A stretch of 64,000 nucleotides of DNA from Apostichopus japonicus (lineage: Eukaryota; Echinodermata; Holothuroidea; Aspidochirotida; Stichopodidae). The translations under genes and the position numbers were made by a program. The stretch is from assembly GCF_037975245.1 (NCBI RefSeq), contig NC_092566.1, positions 7,420,001-7,484,000 on the forward strand, written 5' to 3'. This document shows, one piece after another, positions 56,601 to 61,658 of the stretch; within the stretch, counting starts at the first letter, position 1, and each line of letters opens with the position of its first letter. The notes beneath the pieces were generated by a model. It had not been told where the DNA came from and did no database searches. It was given only the letters and a program-made list of their open reading frames with translations.

Positions 56601-57605
56601 AAATCGTGGAATAGAAATTTAAATATCTCTGCATTGTGTTATACCTTATTGATAGAAACACATTTGCAATTGCAAATTGCTTCATCGAGAAGCAAAGTAT
56701 GCATTAATTAATCTCAGAGAAAACAGGCATCCAGTATGCGAAGTATGCTACAACATTTACCGATCATCTTGAAATATTGACACCAATTGCTATGAGGAAA
56801 CATAACCTAATGTTTCAGACAGCAAACTATTATTCAGAAAACCTGAAAAGCCAGGATGGAAAGCGTGGGGCAAAAGCGGGCTCACACACTGTAGATCAAG
56901 CTGAAGAAGCAAAAATTGGGGGAGTGACACAAAATCTGAGAGAGATGAAAGCATGGATTTGAGGAAATTGTAAGAAAACAAGGAAATTTAATTAATGTGG
57001 GAGAAAACAGAGGACCATGGTATCGAAGAAATCTTAACGGTCAGTGTTTCCACGGTAACAATGTTTTCATACTGTTCCGAACAAAATCAGTGGCATGAAA
57101 GGGAAGCATTATTCTACCATTTCAAAAAATAAACCTCTAAAACTTAAGCAGCTTGGATAGACATATGGGGGAAATAATCTTGTCTTGCCTCCACCATGAT
57201 GATGCTGACCTCTAACCTGACTCATTTATTGGTCTCTTCCTTCCAAAATCTACCATCCTGAACAATGACCAAGAACCAGTGGGTAAAGTCAGGTCCGGGG
57301 AGGGGGGGAGGGCAGTTGCAAATGCCATTAGTGGGGGCTCAATATATCCAACAAGTCCTTCCTTCATTTAGATTAAATAGTTTTCTTATTATTTAAAAAA
57401 TAAGCCTGCACTTATATTTTAATTCAATTTTTTTTCTTTTTTCAAAACATGTGATTTGCTGATTGCTTATTGGGTAAGACAAGCTCACCATTGATGGTTT
57501 TCCGTCATCATCTGTTCTCATTTTCGACGGTTTCTGGGGTTTGCTGGGCTTGTCGTCCACTTTGTCTGTGGATGGGCCATTCTCCTTCCCCTCAGAGGCA
57601 TCCTT
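2549..57605 (-). CDS. ANK: Ankyrin gene, N-terminal membrane-binding domain (23 exon blocks; 3' part off the window)
   Basis: Ankyrins are cytoplasmic adaptors that tie ion channels, exchangers and L1-type adhesion proteins to the spectrin cytoskeleton. Read on the minus strand, GT-AG exons join into about 914 codons: a charged leader, repeats 1-24 and the first linker residues. Each repeat shows the TPLHxAAxxGH helix core, and repeats 1-24 match vertebrate ankyrin repeats one for one, including diagnostic ones such as [13 protein letters not shown] (1), [12 protein letters not shown] (5), [14 protein letters not shown] (12) and [13 protein letters not shown] (24). Junctions between repeats are phase 0. 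The order and the VPETM linker identify a canonical ankyrin rather than a generic repeat protein. ZU5, UPA and death-domain exons are not in the window. Invertebrates commonly have one ankyrin ancestral to ANK1/2/3, so no specific paralogue is assigned. Two exons (51862-51942 and 21799-21900) may be optional. Confidence 0.96.
2625..3387. other. Intron (763 bp)
   Basis: Intron between repeat 24 and the linker exon. Contains a 12-base G run at 3314-3325 and a C-rich stretch near 2967-2992. No exon or element seen. Confidence 0.8.
3388..3486 (-). CDS. ANK: Ankyrin exon: repeat 24 and start of the linker
   Basis: 99 bp, 33 codons, phase 0-0, acceptor tttcag, donor gtatgt. It encodes [18 protein letters not shown], then [27 protein letters not shown] is the signature of the last ankyrin repeat. 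The TEETTVV tail replaces the Thr-rich run seen at this point in vertebrate ankyrins. Confidence 0.97.
3487..4558. other. Intron (1072 bp)
   Basis: Intron between repeats 23 and 24. AT-rich, with a short repeated CCCACTT motif near 3616-3652. Nothing else seen. Confidence 0.8.
4559..4657 (-). CDS. ANK: Ankyrin exon: repeat 23
   Basis: 99 bp, 33 codons, phase 0-0, acceptor ctctag, ideal donor gtaagt. It encodes [18 protein letters not shown] and ends DPNEKAN. TPLHQ-AQQGH is unique to repeat 23. Confidence 0.97.
4658..5045. other. Intron (388 bp)
   Basis: Intron between repeats 22 and 23. AT-rich; nothing recognisable. Confidence 0.8.
5046..5243 (-). CDS. ANK: Ankyrin exon: repeats 21 and 22
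   Basis: 198 bp, 66 codons, two repeats, phase 0-0, acceptor tctttag, donor gtatgg. Repeat 21 starts [18 protein letters not shown] and ends IDPKTK; repeat 22 starts [18 protein letters not shown] and ends VHEKTK. LAAQED and VACHxGN are family landmarks for these repeats. Confidence 0.97.
5244..5701. other. Intron (458 bp)
   Basis: Intron between repeats 20 and 21. Nothing recognisable. Confidence 0.8.
5702..5899 (-). CDS. ANK: Ankyrin exon: repeats 19 and 20
   Basis: 198 bp, 66 codons, two repeats, phase 0-0, acceptor ctttag, donor gtgagg. Repeat 19 starts [18 protein letters not shown] and ends NATTK; repeat 20 starts [18 protein letters not shown] and ends PDIVSK. These match the first two repeats of the fourth subdomain. 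Confidence 0.97.
5900..6356. other. Intron (457 bp)
   Basis: Intron between repeats 18 and 19, with a 10-base G run at 6001-6010. Nothing else seen. Confidence 0.8.
6357..6455 (-). CDS. ANK: Ankyrin exon: repeat 18
   Basis: 99 bp, 33 codons, phase 0-0, acceptor ttccag, donor gtaggc. It encodes [18 protein letters not shown] and ends GASPHTAAK. The AAHYDN turn is diagnostic of repeat 18, the last of the third subdomain. Confidence 0.97.
6456..7358. other. Intron (903 bp) with a tRNA-like element
   Basis: Intron between repeats 17 and 18. It contains the plus-strand tRNA-like sequence at 6652-6723; the bases after it may be the body of a SINE. No exon seen. Confidence 0.8.
6652..6723 (+). repeat. 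tRNA-like sequence, probably a tRNA-derived SINE head or tRNA pseudogene
   Basis: A cloverleaf can be drawn: D stem GCTC/GAGC around AGTTGATA, anticodon stem CTGGG/CCCAG with loop CTTGAAA (anticodon TGA, Ser), and an exact B-box GGTTCAAATCC. The acceptor stem pairs only in its middle five bases and the T stem has a mismatch. Real serine tRNAs have a long variable arm, which is missing here. A functional tRNA is therefore unlikely; a tRNA-derived SINE oriented opposite to the ankyrin gene fits better. Confidence 0.6.
7359..7457 (-). CDS. ANK: Ankyrin exon: repeat 17
   Basis: 99 bp, 33 codons, phase 0-0, acceptor ctgcag, donor gtatgt. It encodes [18 protein letters not shown] and ends [14 protein letters not shown] followed by an LEVASLLL helix fits repeat 17. 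Confidence 0.97.
7705..8001 (-). CDS. ANK: Ankyrin exon: repeats 14, 15 and 16
   Basis: 297 bp, 99 codons, three whole repeats in one exon, phase 0-0, acceptor cgacag, donor gtaacc. Repeat 14 starts [18 protein letters not shown], repeat 15 [18 protein letters not shown], repeat 16 [18 protein letters not shown] and ends LSMKTK. The exon is noticeably richer in G+C than the flanking introns. Introns between the three repeats are absent, either lost or never present. Confidence 0.97.
8002..8639. other. Intron (638 bp), C-rich
   Basis: Intron between repeats 13 and 14. Long CA/C-rich stretches (8140-8240, 8385-8412) and an A-run at 8610-8620. No exon seen. Confidence 0.8.
8640..8738 (-). CDS. 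ANK: Ankyrin exon: repeat 13
   Basis: 99 bp, 33 codons, phase 0-0, acceptor ctatag, ideal donor gtaagt. It encodes [18 protein letters not shown] and ends GAKVNVTNV. The AAFMGN turn is specific to repeat 13, which opens the third subdomain. Confidence 0.97.
8739..9435. other. Intron (697 bp)
   Basis: Intron between repeats 12 and 13. C-rich on the plus strand at 8833-8885. No exon or element seen. Confidence 0.8.
9436..9534 (-). CDS. ANK: Ankyrin exon: repeat 12
   Basis: 99 bp, 33 codons, phase 0-0, acceptor acaacag, donor gtacga. It encodes [18 protein letters not shown] and ends [10 protein letters not shown]. By recall it differs from the vertebrate ANK2 repeat 12 at only a handful of positions, making it one of the best conserved repeats in the window. 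It ends the second subdomain. Confidence 0.97.
9535..10585. other. Intron (1051 bp) holding a minisatellite
   Basis: Intron between repeats 11 and 12. About half of it is the CAGTGTGACAACAGTCCAGTC minisatellite, followed by a GGAGGGG-rich stretch at 10508-10562. No exon seen. Confidence 0.8.
9938..10492. repeat. Degenerate minisatellite
   Basis: About a dozen imperfect copies of a unit of roughly 40-55 bp with the core gtgacaacagtccagtca, then ttgcaagtacctgtgtcaca. The unit length varies because of internal deletions. Long reading frames on both strands here come from the repeat and not from coding constraint. Confidence 0.85.
10586..10684 (-). CDS. ANK: Ankyrin exon: repeat 11
   Basis: 99 bp, 33 codons, phase 0-0, acceptor ccacag, strong donor gtgagt. 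It encodes [18 protein letters not shown] and ends [12 protein letters not shown][12 protein letters not shown] and the ARAL end are characteristic of repeat 11. Confidence 0.97.
10685..12565. other. Intron (1881 bp)
   Basis: Intron between repeats 10 and 11. AT-rich, with TAATGAATAA-type low complexity near 12115-12180 and a C-run near 11868. No exon or mobile element recognised. Confidence 0.8.
12566..12664 (-). CDS. ANK: Ankyrin exon: repeat 10
   Basis: 99 bp, 33 codons, phase 0-0, acceptor cttccacag, donor gtaaga. It encodes [18 protein letters not shown] and ends [19 protein letters not shown] and APVDDVT are diagnostic of repeat 10. The intron directly upstream (higher coordinates) is a tandem array built from copies of this exon's 5' junction. 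A decoy acceptor there would place the exon edge at 12754 and add 30 open in-frame codons. I chose the 12664 edge because it restores the 33-residue repeat. Confidence 0.95.
12659..13042. repeat. Tandem array derived from the repeat-10 intron/exon junction
   Basis: Six copies of a CCCACTCTGTGGTGGGAGAA unit start near 12659 (real exon edge), 12749, 12823, 12872, 12948 and 13025. Full units of about 75-80 bp continue with attttcatcaattaaagcaa and catgctgtgtgggaagtgtc. On the sense (minus) strand each copy reads ccaccacag|agtggg, a duplicate of the true acceptor cttccacag|AGTGGG of repeat 10. So the array multiplies candidate 3' splice sites. Confidence 0.85.
12665..13499. other. Intron (835 bp), half tandem array
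   Basis: Intron between repeats 9 and 10. Positions 12665-13042 are the junction-derived array; 13043-13499 show nothing recognisable. Confidence 0.8.
13500..13598 (-). CDS. ANK: Ankyrin exon: repeat 9
   Basis: 99 bp, 33 codons, phase 0-0, acceptor catcag, donor gtgtgt. It encodes [18 protein letters not shown] and ends [23 protein letters not shown] closely matches repeat 9 of vertebrate ankyrins. Separated from repeat 8 by the shortest intron in the window (198 bp). Confidence 0.97.
13797..13895 (-). CDS. ANK: Ankyrin exon: repeat 8
   Basis: 99 bp, 33 codons, phase 0-0, acceptor ccacag, donor gtaagc. It encodes [18 protein letters not shown] and ends GAKIDAKTR. His replaces the usual Gly at position 2 of the repeat. 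The DAKTR end leads directly into DGLTPLHC of repeat 9, as in vertebrates. Confidence 0.96.
13896..16780. other. Intron (2885 bp)
   Basis: Intron between repeats 7 and 8. AT-rich except for a locally G+C-richer stretch at 15300-15430 that contains a 16-bp perfect palindrome (15334-15349). C-rich at 15840-15860 and 15970-16010. No exon seen. Confidence 0.8.
15334..15349. repeat. 16-bp perfect palindrome
   Basis: CGGAGGGTACCCTCCG is its own reverse complement. It sits in a G+C-richer pocket of an AT-rich intron. It could be a protein-binding site or chance. Confidence 0.6.
16781..16879 (-). CDS. ANK: Ankyrin exon: repeat 7
   Basis: 99 bp, 33 codons, phase 0-0, acceptor cttcag, strong donor gtgagt. 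It encodes [18 protein letters not shown] and ends GATVDYSAR. It opens the second six-repeat subdomain of the membrane-binding solenoid. Confidence 0.97.
16880..18910. other. Intron (2031 bp)
   Basis: Intron between repeats 6 and 7. A short tandem TTTACCAATATT repeat lies at 18341-18378. Nothing else recognised. Confidence 0.8.
18911..19096 (-). CDS. ANK: Ankyrin exon: repeats 5 and 6
   Basis: 186 bp, 62 codons, phase 0-0, acceptor cgacag, donor gtgagg. Repeat 5 is [18 protein letters not shown] followed by [13 protein letters not shown]. Repeat 6 is the short [20 protein letters not shown] form ending NPDVTSK. The 62-residue pair, with the shortened junction at [14 protein letters not shown], is diagnostic of canonical ankyrins. 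It ends the first six-repeat subdomain. Confidence 0.97.
19097..21798. other. Intron (2702 bp) with one weak exon candidate
   Basis: Intron between the extra repeat-5-like exon and the repeat 5-6 exon. Contains G runs at 21114-21124 and 21597-21607 and a weak candidate terminal exon at 20856-20936 discussed under findings. No repeat exon seen. Confidence 0.75.
21799..21900 (-). CDS. ANK: Extra ankyrin-repeat exon, repeat-5-like (alternative or additional)
   Basis: 102 bp, 34 codons, phase 0-0, with good acceptor ccaccgaccacag and donor gtgaga. It encodes [18 protein letters not shown], continues ETLLQHS, then an unusual tail RPQYPQKAE. The start parallels the repeat 5-6 exon ([18 protein letters not shown]), so it looks like a diverged tandem duplicate of repeat 5. 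It is open, keeps phase and uses consensus splice sites, which argues against a decayed copy. Vertebrate ankyrins have nothing between repeats 4 and 5, and the 24-repeat set is complete without it. It could be an added 25th repeat, a mutually exclusive exon replacing repeats 5-6, or a silent relic. Confidence 0.75.
21901..25387. other. Intron (3487 bp)
   Basis: Intron between repeat 4 and the extra repeat-5-like exon. Holds the tandem duplication at 24065-24341; the rest is AT-rich with no exon seen. Confidence 0.8.
24065..24341. repeat. Two-copy tandem duplication, period 136 bp
   Basis: Copy 1 starts at 24065 and copy 2 at 24201. They share caccccttcccac, tcatctctcttgatcata, cacagctctcataccatgct and gggctcactaaagtactgtt almost base for base; copy 2 has a 3-base insertion. 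The high identity indicates a recent duplication. A weaker third relative (cccacacagatcatacca) lies near 24545. Confidence 0.9.
25388..25486 (-). CDS. ANK: Ankyrin exon: repeat 4
   Basis: 99 bp, 33 codons, phase 0-0, acceptor gtctag, donor gtaggc. It encodes [18 protein letters not shown] and ends [19 protein letters not shown] is the hallmark of ankyrin repeat 4 (Tyr in place of His). The next exon in transcript order is either the extra exon at 21799-21900 or the repeat 5-6 exon at 18911-19096; both begin DGF. Confidence 0.96.
25487..26093. other. Intron (607 bp)
   Basis: Intron between repeats 3 and 4, with three plus-strand C runs (near 25582, 25767 and 25954-25965). No exon seen. Confidence 0.8.
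26094..26192 (-). CDS. ANK: Ankyrin exon: repeat 3
   Basis: 99 bp, 33 codons, phase 0-0, acceptor ttacag, donor gtagaa. It encodes [18 protein letters not shown] and ends [18 protein letters not shown] and the LAGQ turn match repeat 3 of vertebrate ankyrins. Confidence 0.96.
26193..27325. other. Intron (1133 bp)
   Basis: Intron between repeats 2 and 3. AT-rich; nothing recognised. Confidence 0.8.
27326..27424 (-). CDS. ANK: Ankyrin exon: repeat 2
   Basis: 99 bp, 33 codons, phase 0-0, acceptor aaacag, donor gtatga. It encodes [18 protein letters not shown] and ends [10 protein letters not shown]. The NGLNALHL start is specific to ankyrin repeat 2. The usual Ala-Ala of helix 1 is Ser-Ser here, a conservative but unusual change. 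Confidence 0.96.
29864..29984 (+). repeat. Dispersed repeat, copy 1
   Basis: Shares, in order and spacing, gtgttgaactt, aatgttaaca, gaaccctgcg, ctaggatccagg and gctctgtgtta with the reverse complement of 35851-35993. This looks like an old interspersed element whose class I cannot name. Confidence 0.55.
30189..30303. repeat. Short imperfect direct repeat
   Basis: Two imperfect copies about 70 bp apart of taccgagcataggatctaat (30190) and caccgagcacagggtctgat (30259), each followed by a gtaaacat block. Possibly part of the same old element as its neighbours. Confidence 0.5.
31811..31886 (-). repeat. tRNA-derived relic
   Basis: On the minus strand GGGCTGCATAGCTCAGTTAG, then AAGAGCA, resembles a tRNA 5' half with an A-box, and GGTTCGATTATCC is a B-box with two extra bases. 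The anticodon arm does not pair properly, so this is a decayed tRNA-derived SINE or pseudogene. Confidence 0.5.
32175..32222 (-). repeat. tRNA 3'-half-like relic
   Basis: On the minus strand the order GTCCAGAGGTCACTC then GGTTGAATCCTG resembles an anticodon arm, variable loop and B-box of a tRNA. No convincing A-box survives. It lies about 300 bp from the relic at 31811-31886, in the same orientation. Confidence 0.35.
33109..33273 (-). CDS. Possible small ORF or alternative first exon (54 codons)
   Basis: Two adjacent ATGs (33273, 33270) open a frame that starts [20 protein letters not shown], continues [19 protein letters not shown] and ends at a TGA at 33109. Its composition (Thr/Gln-rich, then an amphipathic [19 protein letters not shown] segment) and CpG content stand out from the surrounding AT-rich intron. 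It lies on the ankyrin sense strand, and TATGAG|gtttga near its end could act as a phase-0 donor. So it might be an alternative first exon joining to repeat 2, a microprotein, or chance. I do not recognise the protein. Confidence 0.3.
   Translation of the reverse strand: MMATCTTKTYFPTTQTELRARYLRSLSTAEQQQTLDQIFHQLMKGLFHGCYYEV
35851..35993 (-). repeat. Dispersed repeat, copy 2 (inverted)
   Basis: Reverse complement reads gtgttgaacttttgcgctctg, then aatgttaaca, gaacccttgcgggata, gggatctagg and ctctgtgttcagttt. The same blocks appear in the same order in 29864-29984 on the opposite strand. Confidence 0.55.
36912..36941. repeat. CT microsatellite
   Basis: Interrupted (CT)n tract. Confidence 0.9.
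38636..39259. mobile_element. MITE-like element with 19-bp terminal inverted repeats ending in TTAA
   Basis: The left end TTAAAGCAGCATTTTGCGT (38636-38654) is the exact reverse complement of the right end at 39241-39259. The ends read TTAA-AGCAGC...GCTGCT-TTAA, consistent with a TTAA target duplication as made by piggyBac-type transposases. The 624-bp interior has no ORF of note, so it would be non-autonomous. A 17-bp perfect hairpin lies near its middle. No second copy seen in this window. Confidence 0.7.
38917..38955. repeat. Perfect hairpin, 17-bp arms and 5-base loop
   Basis: GTTGTACCAGGGAGTTG (38917-38933), loop cataa, then its exact reverse complement at 38939-38955. It sits near the centre of the inverted-repeat element. 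Confidence 0.85.
40679..40780 (-). CDS. ANK: Ankyrin exon: repeat 1
   Basis: 102 bp, 34 codons, phase 0-0, acceptor ctcacag, donor gtatgt. It begins [19 protein letters not shown] and ends DINTSNA. The [13 protein letters not shown] core is the almost invariant first repeat of vertebrate ankyrins, so this exon fixes the start of the repeat stack. It is isolated by introns of 11.1 kb upstream and 13.3 kb downstream, the usual long-intron pattern at the 5' end of ankyrin genes. Confidence 0.95.
42477..42542 (-). repeat. tRNA-like relic
   Basis: On the minus strand GGCTCGATTACTTAATTAGT, then AAAGCAC, resembles a decayed A-box region, and GGTTCTACTTGTAATC resembles a decayed B-box. Weak on its own. 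Confidence 0.3.
44774..44810. repeat. GA microsatellite
   Basis: (GA)n with GACA interruptions. Confidence 0.9.
50843..51030. repeat. Polypyrimidine minisatellite
   Basis: Roughly 8 imperfect copies of a unit of about 22 bp, ccctttgcccctctccttca, giving nearly 190 bases with almost no purines on the plus strand. The sense RNA of the ankyrin gene is the purine-rich complement. Frames through it code only Pro/Ser/Leu and are artefacts. Confidence 0.85.
51862..51942 (-). CDS. ANK: Ankyrin exon: probable facultative N-terminal helix-pair exon
   Basis: 81 bp, 27 codons, phase 0 at both ends, acceptor tactcag and weak donor AAG|gtgctt. It encodes ENVDLDQF, then [19 protein letters not shown]. The second part has the spacing of the two helices of an ankyrin repeat (compare [19 protein letters not shown] in repeat 1), so it may act as an extra capping half-repeat. 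It lies between the leader exon and the repeat-1 exon on the same strand and in a compatible phase. I know of no equivalent in vertebrate ankyrins. The sense-strand intron just upstream is a CU-rich tract of about 190 bases, a common feature of regulated cassette exons. An exon from an unrelated small gene is less likely given phase and position. Confidence 0.65.
51943..52140 (-). promoter_or_regulatory. Long CU-rich tract upstream of the facultative exon
   Basis: In the sense orientation this stretch is rich in TCTCTCTC, TTTTCTCTG and TTCCCTTCCC blocks with a run of about 17 T, ending at the acceptor tactcag. Such tracts are typical binding regions for polypyrimidine-tract-binding proteins that repress cassette exons. 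The regulatory role is inferred from composition. Confidence 0.45.
54643..54678. repeat. Hairpin, 13-bp perfect arms
   Basis: TGTCCTCTCAAAC (54643-54655), a 10-base loop, then its exact reverse complement at 54666-54678. Function unknown. Confidence 0.8.
57489..57605 (-). CDS. ANK: Ankyrin exon: charged N-terminal leader
   Basis: 117 bp, 39 codons, phase 0 at both ends, acceptor tttacag and donor gtgagc. It encodes a polar, Lys/Asp/Ser/Pro-rich segment starting [15 protein letters not shown] and ending DDDGKPSM. Its low complexity and charge match the short leader that precedes repeat 1 in vertebrate ankyrins (a similar QKSDSGEK stretch occurs in ANK2). The reading frame also stays open 14 bases upstream to an ATG at 57617-57619 (MASLQ, then KDASEG) with an in-frame TAA further up. 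So this could instead be the first coding exon starting at 57619. The ATG has T at -3 and G at +4, a mediocre context, and it sits in a pyrimidine-rich stretch that fits a 3' splice site. Which is right cannot be settled here. Confidence 0.75.
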
Positions 57606-58550
57606 CTGTAAAGAGGCCATGAAAAATGACAAATATTAAAAATGGAAAAAAAATACCATGAGCAAAGTAGCAAATCATTCAGTCCACTCAAAAGACCAAG
57701 CTATAAATTGTTTTGTTGATATAAAAGTGTTGTTTCAATTGTTCAAGGATCACAAGGAATGCTTAAATAGTCTAACACTATCGATGGCCAGAAATTAGCC
57801 GTACTCTGGAACAAACTATAAGGTAGGTGAAACAGTCAAATGCATTTTCAGCTCTAAAGGCTTATGGGAGATACTAGGTCCATTCTCAAAAGAGGTCTAG
57901 GCAAAAAGCCCTCCCTACTTCATTTGTTCCTTCCTCTCAAATGTTGACACTATTTATGTAAGGTGTTCTTCCCTTTCTCCCTTCCCATTCTCTCCCCCCT
58001 TTGAAGGTGGTTCTTTTATTCAGGAGATAACATTAAAACACATATTTTATTTGTTCAAATGTGCCCATTTCTTGCGCCCATTTTTCCTTTTTTTTTTTTT
58101 CATTTACTGATTTACTGACAACACAAATGGGGTTACCCTTGTTCTGAATCTACTCATAATATACCTAAGCAAGTTCCTTCAAATTATTTACAGAGAGATA
58201 AAACTGACATTTCTGCTTCACCTTCATTCATTGCTGAAACTTCTGCACTCACCCCACCCATTCCCCCTTCCTATCTTTATACCTCTCCTCCCCCCCCATG
58301 CCATTGACCCTTCTTTTTATCCCCATCCATCATACCTATACCACCATTTCACTTCTCCTCCACCTATCTCATTTTTAATCAACCTTTCTTTTAATGGAAT
58401 ATCATTAGGAACTGCTTCCACCATATATCTTATCTTTCCTTTTACATTATATCCATTAATCTGCATACATAAATACTTAATAGCGTGACCGCCACACCAT
58501 CCGCCACACACCAGCCGAGAACAAATCCTTGAAATAGTCCAAGTTTCCGC

Positions 58551-58563
58551 GTTGCTTAGCAAC
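58551..58563. promoter_or_regulatory. Perfect X-box-like palindrome (candidate RFX site)
   Basis: GTTGCTTAGCAAC is a perfect inverted repeat of the RGYAAC half-site with one spacer base, the form bound by RFX transcription factors. It lies about 950 bp upstream of the leader exon in a locally G+C-richer stretch. Binding is inferred only from the motif. Confidence 0.45.
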
Positions 58564-61514
58564 CGGACGGATGTTATTTACAAAACTTAACAATATTACA
58601 CAGTCCAATCAGAGCTTTCTAATGCTGTGTGCGTTACATGTCAGACCGTATCAATCTTCCATATGCGTGATAATGTACAGTCCGAACACTTAGATGATTC
58701 TAAACCATCTCACGATTTTGTCCTCGTCGTCGTCGTCGTCGTTGTGGTCGTGTAATATCAAACTGCCATTTTCCTTAATCAGTCGGGCAAAGAATACAAA
58801 TTGAACAAGCCAATTTTGTCCCCGAATGACAGAGTGGGTAACTGGATGTGACCAGGATACCATTTCAAAATGAATGGAATATCATTCGAATACAGACGTA
58901 AAAACTTGGATCTTATTACATCCCGAGCAGTCGACTGTATTATGACCATCTTTTAATGTCAACGTTACATCTTCACCCTTCAGGGATCCAATTACACGGC
59001 GTAATATGTAACGACTCTTGCGTTTAGTGATGCAGCAATGTTATAAATAAACAGGATTAGTTGATACGTTAGCGATAGAATCCGCCATGTCCTCGGAAAT
59101 ATGATAATGTTACCTTCCTAAAACAGGTTTCACAATCTAATCAAAATTTACCAGGGACAATTGTTTAAAGAATTTCTCCGACAGTCTGCACAATCTTTTT
59201 TGCTTTGTTGGTTTTGACTCTTCAGCTTTTGCAAAGAACCGAAGAGATTTCAATTGGCTGAAACTAAGATTCAAGCCAATGACCTTATAGAAAATGCACA
59301 CGTAGGGCTTTCCACTATCGCCGTCCAAACAACTTATGATCGAAATCTTGCAAACCTGTCCCCCTCTCTGCTTGATCCTCTCCCATTACAGAAATATGTT
59401 CCTTTTATTTGTACAATGAAACACTCTAATATTACAAGTCGACAACAGAAATTCGACTGCCAAATATGGAAATCAATTTCAAAAAGCATTGAAAAATTTA
59501 TGGCTAGAACAGACATCCAGTAAACTGAGGTCACCAGTTTGCACACAGTTGTATCCCAATTAAAAAATGCTTTGCTCCTTCAAACATGTTCCTTTAATTA
59601 ACAATTAACTTCTAATTAATTAGTCATTTTGAAGTATATTACAGACAGAAAAGATGTTACAAGACCAAATGGAATCACTTCCATCTTTTGGCCCGAATAA
59701 TTACCCCCGTAGCTGGATAATTATTCACAGCATCTCTTCAAAAAGATCTTCTCTTACAACATTCATGTACGTAATAATATTTTCCTCTTGGTTTACTGTT
59801 ACGTACCTACAGTAGGTAAAATCCCAAAGCTAATTTACTCTGACAACTCTAAATTTATAACAACGCAATTTAGAACACTCTGTGTCATCGCCGAGATTCC
59901 TGTCTGTTCACGAGGAGTTACAAGACCTTCTAGGGATTCACAAATTTGCATATTTATGTCTTTTTGGAGCCAAATATTGTATATTTTAAACGTACACCTT
60001 AGGCATATAGTAGCATACTATTCTTAGTAGTATAGCCATACAAATTACAATATTCAAATGATGGTAGGAAGAGCCAAATTGTATAGTGATTGGGATAACT
60101 ACTATAGGTCTGTACATGGTGAAATATTTGCAAAACATGTATTTTAAGTTTGATTTGTAACCAACCTGTTCCCCTGCAACCATTCAGATAAATGTGCTTA
60201 CGGTAACAACTCTTCATAAAATAATGATCTTTATCTTTAACTTTTGATCACTATTATTAGAGCGAACATGAAAAAATGAATAATGCTGATTTCTACCGAG
60301 CCCCTTCCCCATCGAAAAACAATGTTGGAAATCATTCCAAGGTGCCACTGCCACCTTAAAGATCACAAAGGTATTGGTAAATATGATCTGCACAGTAGCA
60401 GACTCTTGAGGTAGATTTTTGTTTTTCCTTCAAAAAGTATCTCAATTGCTCCCTGGATTACAACCTGAAATTTTGTTTATGATTTTCTCATGAGTAAAAC
60501 TTGGTTGTCAACTATAAGAAGTCAATTGTGTATAATCAAAGATACTTCAATGTTTACTAAATATGTGCTTTTTACATTTTCATGTATGCATGGACTATAT
60601 ATGGTCTATGATTTACGAACATCATCCTATTTGTCACATCTTTTTGGGTTCCATTAAAATCCAAGACAAGTCACATGATCACAACCATCATTGATCAAGC
60701 GAGATATTTTCTCATTGATATCTGGTTAAACAAGTGATATATTATCGACCGGGCAAAAAAATCCAAAAGTTACTGCTGACCTGTCTACACCTGGAACATC
60801 GGTTACTTCGTTTAATAATGGAGAAACTCTCTGGAAAACCTGTAGCTTCGACAAATATTGCTCACACTGTAAACTACACTTTGCCCCAAAATAAAAATGA
60901 ATATTGCATCTGCATGCGTGATTAATATGTCATTTCATCAATTACCCTTCATTCCCCATGGTAGAACACAATCCATTATAACACTCTTGGTGCTAGTTCA
61001 AGAAATAATATTGCAGTTATGAAACTTTAAACAAGTGATTAATACCGGACAACTTTGTTGCATGCTTGCAAATTATTCATTAGTATATGTATAGCAACTG
61101 CCGCTTAATTCTCAGGCTATTGCTTTAAGCAGTATTCATGTAAAATAAGATTCCAAATGGTACCTGTAACAGTGAAATGCATCCATATTGGCCAGCCACA
61201 AAAAAAAAAGAAGGCCTACAGTAAGATATTTTTCTTGTCTGGGAAATTTCAAGCTCTGACTGTCAGTGATTTCCTTGTTAATGTATGATATTATTAGATC
61301 AGTGTCATTCTAACCGGATAACTGTATCTCCAGGCTGTCAAAAAACACCCGAGCGATACCATAACATGAAATCTATCTCATGACATTTCAGTCCAGGCCT
61401 TGGAGGAATAACGACAAACAGGAGCATTAACTGCAGAAAAACCAGCTGTTCGGACACAGCTCAACCGATACAGTCATAATGCTGAGGAAAACCGGTACAG
61501 AAATAGTAAACCGT

Positions 61515-61594
61515 GTATACATGTATACATATATATATACATATAAATATATATATATTATATATATATATATATAGATATATATATATATAGA

Positions 61595-61625
<31 letters not shown>

Positions 61626-61658
61626 GTATGTATGCGACATGCATGTATGTATGTAGGG
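61515..61658. repeat. AT microsatellite
   Basis: About 140 bases of (TA)n with TATAGA, TACA and TATG interruptions. Reading frames through it (Tyr/Ile repeats) are artefacts. Confidence 0.95.

Larger units (their letters stand above)
51943..57488. other. Intron (5.5 kb) between leader exon and facultative exon
   Basis: The part next to the facultative exon (51943-52140, and more loosely to 52280) is purine-rich on the plus strand, i.e. a long CU-rich tract in the sense RNA. A 13-bp-arm hairpin lies at 54643-54678 and a shorter one at 53823-53846. C runs near 55350-55360 and 56112. No exon seen. Confidence 0.75.

Noticed and set aside
58684-58752. Minus-strand (GAC)n frame reading an Asp run followed by EDKIVRWF
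   Set aside because: Simple trinucleotide repeat followed soon by a stop and without clear splice sites.
59137-59376. Minus-strand frame containing CLDGDSGKPYVC, resembling the catalytic serine motif of trypsin-like proteases (GDSGGP)
   Set aside because: The second glycine of the motif is Lys, nothing before or after looks like the rest of a protease domain, and no neighbouring exons with the His or Asp motifs are present. Judged a coincidence.
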